Origin: Papilionanthe hookeriana x Papilionanthe teres
Lineage: Eukaryota; Streptophyta; Magnoliopsida; Asparagales; Orchidaceae
DNA: 64,000 bases
Reading direction: 5' to 3'
Assembly (NCBI GenBank): GCA_022702705.1
Contig: CM040424.1
Coordinates: forward strand, 76,573,452 to 76,637,451
Part shown: one piece after another, positions 60,351 through 64,000 of the stretch
Layout of the letters: each line of letters starts with the position of its first letter
Numbering within the stretch: position 1 is the stretch's first letter
Position numbers and translations under genes: made by a program
Notes under the pieces: generated by a model
Database searches by the model: none
What the model was told of the DNA's origin: nothing
Seen by the model: only the letters and a program-made list of their open reading frames with translations

Positions 60351-60897
60351 CAGTGGAGCTCTAATTTTAGAATTTCGGGTGCAATTAATGTAGAAATATG
60401 AAGCACTTTGATCGGACATCTCAGAGGGCTTCCCTCGATTAGAAGACGTTTGATGGACATTTGAGTGCCTTAACGATGTCAGAATTGAGCGATCCTGGCC
60501 TCATTGGATTCGTCTTGTCGAGACGCTTGATTCGACCATGAACTCACCAGATTTAACATTGGTTTGACCTTGCAAATATTCTCAGAAAGCTTCCAAATGT
60601 GATTTAATGACTTGATCCGAGTTTGATTTAATTCGGGTTGGACAAATTTTGATATTATTGGTCGAGTCAGTCAGTTTCACTAACATTTGGCTATAAGATT
60701 GTTGAAATTGAGTTTTTGTTGACTTTTTATCAAAATTTGAATGTTTATTGCTCATAATATTATCTCAAGATTTGTGTCATGTCTTATGATTCATGTTTAA
60801 TGAAAGAATTTGTTGATGGTGTATCAGTTGTCCCCTATTTTCAGAGAAGATCACTTTTACTGTCTGAAAATATCAAAGAGCACCTTATATTATTTTT

Positions 60898-61112
60898 GGG
60901 TTTTACATATATAGCACCTAAAACTTTCAAATTTACCTATCTCACACCTAATTTTTTATAATTATAAACATCATATGAAAAGTAACACTCATTATCACAC
61001 TTTAATAGTCAAATCTATCTTTTCATCCATTAGTAAAGCGCAGTGTAAAAATAAAGGTTTAAGTGTGAGATAGGTAAATTCATAAGAATTGGGTGCTATG
61101 TATGTAATTTTT
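60898..61112. mobile_element. palindromic MITE copy R (diverged)
   Basis: Diverged full-length copy (TTTTACATATATAGCACC at the left, GGGTGCTATGTATGTAAT at the right). Confidence 0.7.
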
Positions 61113-61347
61113 GCCATATTTTTTCATGATATTTCTACAAATATATACATGTATATTTAGAAATTATTTGTTTATAATATAATATATATGATGTATTATA
61201 TTATGTTTTTATACTTATGAAGGAAGATAATATATCTGTACTTGAAAATAAAATTGGTTTATAATTGTATCTCCACCATATATTTATATTTATATTACTC
61301 TTTATATATGGTATAAGAATAAAATAAACAAATATTTATAAAAAAAA

Positions 61348-61440
61348 TTGCTCCCAGCTCAGTTGGTAAAAGATTTGTTTTGCGTGGAAAATTTTTTAAT
61401 TTTTAAGTACACGAGGAATTCAACCATGGGAATTCAAAGC
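61348..61440 (+). other. tRNA-like box A relic
   Basis: CCAGCTCAGTTGGTAAAAGA resembles a tRNA D-arm with box A, followed about 60 bases later by a poor box B (GGAATTCAACC). No cloverleaf; perhaps a SINE remnant. Confidence 0.25.
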
Positions 61441-61588
61441 ATTCATATACCATTTGAATTTCAAGAATTTTCATATAACTTGTGAATTAAGTGAAAGGTT
61501 TTTTTTTTTAAGTAAAAATTGTTTCCTCAACTTCTTTTTTTTTTAATGAATATGAAATGCTAAAGATTGGAAGCAGAAGGACAAAGGT

Positions 61589-61617
61589 CGGAAGACGGAA
61601 GACGGAAGACGGAAGAC
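61589..61617. repeat. 7-bp tandem repeat (CGGAAGA)n
   Basis: Four copies of CGGAAGA, with diverged copies following to about 61640. Confidence 0.85.
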
Positions 61618-61826
61618 CGAAAGCTGAAAGGCGAAAGACCAAAAAGAGTTAATAAAAATTTCAATTTTTTTCTTTTCTAAATGGTGAAATTAATTTTTGT
61701 CATAAATGCGGATCGTTTTTCGAGTCTATAAATAGACACGAAGAATATGATAGAGATAGAGTCTTCATCCCTGGCTAGCAGGAGATTTGAGATTTCCCTG
61801 AAGAAAAAAATCATCTCAAAATTGTG

Positions 61827-62450
61827 TAGCAGACAATCAACGAGACCCACTTTCGTGTTATTGCACAAAAGAAAATCATCTCTATTCTGTGTAGCAGAAA
61901 ATTAACAGGATCCTCTTTCATGTTGCGGCACAGAAGAAAGTCGTCCTCGTCCTGCATAGCAGACGACTAATGGGATCTTTCGCATTGTAGGGCAAGAGAA
62001 AGTTGTCTCCGTTATAACAGGCAAGCAATATGATCTTCTTTCACGTTGCGCTGCAGGATAACGTCATCCATGTCATGCATAGCAGGTGAGCAACATGATT
62101 TTCTTTCGCGTTATGCTCCATAAGAAGTCGTCACCATCCTGCGTAGCAGACGAGCAACAATGTCTTTCTTCGTGTTATGCTACAGAAAAAAGTCGTCCTC
62201 GTCTTACGTAGCAGGCAGACAATTGGATCTTCTTTCGCATTGTGCTAGAAGAGAAAATTGTCCTCGTCCTGCATAACAGACGAGCAACTGGATCTTCTTT
62301 CATATTACGTTGCAGAAAAAAATAGTCTCCACCCTACGCAGCACACGAGCAACAAGATCTTCTTTTGCGTTGTGCTGCAGGAGAATATCATCTCAGTCAT
62401 GTGTAGCAGGTGAGCAACAGGATCATTTTTCGCTTCGCTGAAATGAAAAA
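61827..62450. repeat. ~65-bp minisatellite, about 10 diverged units
   Basis: Units of 60-66 bp each begin TAGCAG (or AGCACA, ACAGGC) followed by ACGAGCAAC, GATCTTCTTTCGCG, a GTGCTGCAG-like block and GTCGTCCTCGTCCTG. Units are diverged from one another. A partial unit may begin near 61775. No continuous reading frame spans the array. Whether it belongs to a transposon is not clear. Confidence 0.85.
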
Positions 62451-62784
62451 AGTAATTCTCGTTCCTGCTCAACTGGTGACTCGGGATTTTTTTGCTTGTT
62501 GTGGCTATGAATTTCGATGGAGATGAAAAAATGCTTGAGTTTTCCAGCCGCGCTTTGAGGGGAAGACTTTCATACTTCTATTGTGATGATATTTGTAGAC
62601 CCCCTAAAGATTAGACGAAGTACTGGAATTTTGGGGAGACAACGCCGACTCCACTCGAAGATGAGCTTCTTTGTTGTATCCCTTGTACAGATATACATTA
62701 GTCATTGTAGCCTTTCAATTCTCTGATGTGGCATTTGTAGATTATGATAATGTATTTCTTTGTATGTATTTAACATTATTTCTG
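62451..62784. other. unclassified sequence right of the minisatellite
   Basis: No gene or repeat was recognised between the array and the repeat at 62785. Confidence 0.4.
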
Positions 62785-62918
62785 AGGCCGGCGATGGTCG
62801 ACGGCGGTTGGTGGTGATCGATTGCGAAAAAAGTAATGCTAGACTTCAGCTTTTTCTCAAAGCTTCAAGCTCTTCCTTAAGACTCAAGCTCTCATCCTCT
62901 CTCATGAGAGGGGCGGGG
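62785..62918. repeat. direct repeat unit 2 of the dispersed pair
   Basis: Matches 60180-60350 in order and orientation. It is cut at its right end by the start of the LTR-like element at 62919. Confidence 0.5.
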
Positions 62919-64000
62919 TGTCGGCCGCTGAATGTTTAAGATTTTAAATTTAAATGTATAAGTATATATTGACTTTTGAAAGTAAAATTTTTAAATTTTA
63001 AAATATGAGAATGAGAATGGACGGATCTCATTCGTTTAGCAGTTTGAATGAACGAGCGTAATATCGCAAGTAACGCATCTATTCCGAAGAATAGACACCC
63101 TACTTGACGATATCGGCTCGATCAAATAAAGCTACGGAATTCATGACATCCAGTTACGAGTCTACGAACGCTTTATGTGAGTCGACAAATTCACTATTTA
63201 ATACGAAAAGAATTAAATAGGGTTTATATTATCTGAGTCTTTAAAGCTCTCTACGGAGGCGAGCACCTATAGTCGATTACCACTCAAATGACCGAAGTCA
63301 CTCAGAGAACTCTCGATTTAGATCGGGGTTTATCTTCATGAATTCGAAGGGTAGGGTTTTCGACGAAGTGTGGTAGTAGGAAATCCGATAGATGAAAGCG
63401 CGATGTGGAACAATTATTTCAGAGTCGAAAGAAGAGAGTAGGGGATGTCATGGATCTCGAGGAGAAGCATCGATGAGCTTCACAACTATCACTAATGTTG
63501 AGGCTTTAAATTTTGGAAATGAATTTATTTAAGTTTCAATCCCGCCAATTAATTATAGGAATTACGTTTACATAATCACATGATTATGCGAATAACTCGG
63601 AAGATAGGAGGATTCTACGCAGTATCGGACAACAACATCGAATCACTAGCGAGTTAGGGGCTTATATTACGCAATGAGTCATGCTGAAGGCCTAAAAGAA
63701 CAGGTGAGGATTTATGTCGCACTAGGCGGATTACCTCGAAGTCTTATGACTTTTTATTTAAACTAAGAAATTGTTTTGCTGATGTAGACATGAGTTTCTT
63801 TATTGAAGATGCTTCAACGTCGTAATGAGGTTGCGGTTGAGGTTTAAGTTATTAACAGGGGATATGCAAGTTGTTAAAGTTGGATAATTATTTCATTTTA
63901 TTATGTCCCTTTAATTATTACTTTATTACAATCGTGAGTGTGTCTTCTAGATGATGATACATGATAGATAAGAAAGCGATAGAACAGGTATATGCTACGC
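62919..64000. mobile_element. second copy of the long LTR-like element (cut by window edge)
   Basis: Starts TGTCGGCCGC and matches 2437-3530 collinearly to the last base, for example GGATCTCATTCGTTTAGCAG near 63022 against 2550. Many point differences and small indels separate the copies. Its 3' end and target duplication lie outside the window. Confidence 0.85.

Overview
The window is nuclear DNA of a flowering plant. It is AT-rich, has intron-split genes with GT-AG junctions, many microsatellites, MITEs, RTE-type LINEs and LTR-retrotransposon remains, and a nuclear tRNA gene. Some protein details (rice-like features of the LysM kinase and the glycyl-tRNA synthetase) lean towards a monocot, but I cannot name the species. 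It carries five protein-coding genes, one tRNA gene and a dense population of transposable elements. There is no CRISPR array, operon or prokaryotic feature.

Layout. (1) 2-13213, + strand: the kinetochore gene NUF2, missing its 5' end at the window edge; ten visible exons; its third intron is 8.3 kb and holds a 5.79-kb coding-empty LTR-like element. (2) 16166-26136, + strand: a complete LysM receptor-like kinase of the CERK1/LYK (NFR1) type, 12 exons, 614 residues, including an 11-base microexon. (3) 28117-44156, - strand: the mitochondrial Rieske iron-sulfur protein of complex III in two exons separated by a 15.2-kb intron full of transposons, among them a full-length RTE element and a 5'-truncated one. 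(4) 44334-44406, + strand: tRNA-Lys(UUU), divergent from the Rieske gene. (5) 45400-46960: a decayed Ty1/copia gag-protease fragment. (6) 47738-54184, - strand: complete glycyl-tRNA synthetase, nine exons, 731 residues, with two in-frame start codons that suggest mitochondrial and cytosolic forms. (7) 57242-59245, - strand: the last four exons of a DUF2301-type membrane protein, probably plastidial; its 5' exons were not found and may lie beyond the window. (8) 59246-64000: repeats, a ~65-bp minisatellite, and the first 1.1 kb of a second copy of the long LTR-like element.

The genes are unrelated housekeeping and signalling genes and do not form a pathway. The unifying theme is intron growth by transposons: about 18 copies of one ~235-bp palindromic MITE, at least six copies of one RTE family (whole element to a ~30-bp tail), two hAT-like and two Mutator-like foldback elements, some nested, and most with readable target-site duplications. 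I see no convincing novel biochemical system. The observations most worth checking are the MITE family, the YAK triplet in the kinase activation segment, the microexon with a NAGNAG acceptor, the long split of the Rieske gene and the 5.79-kb LTR-like element.
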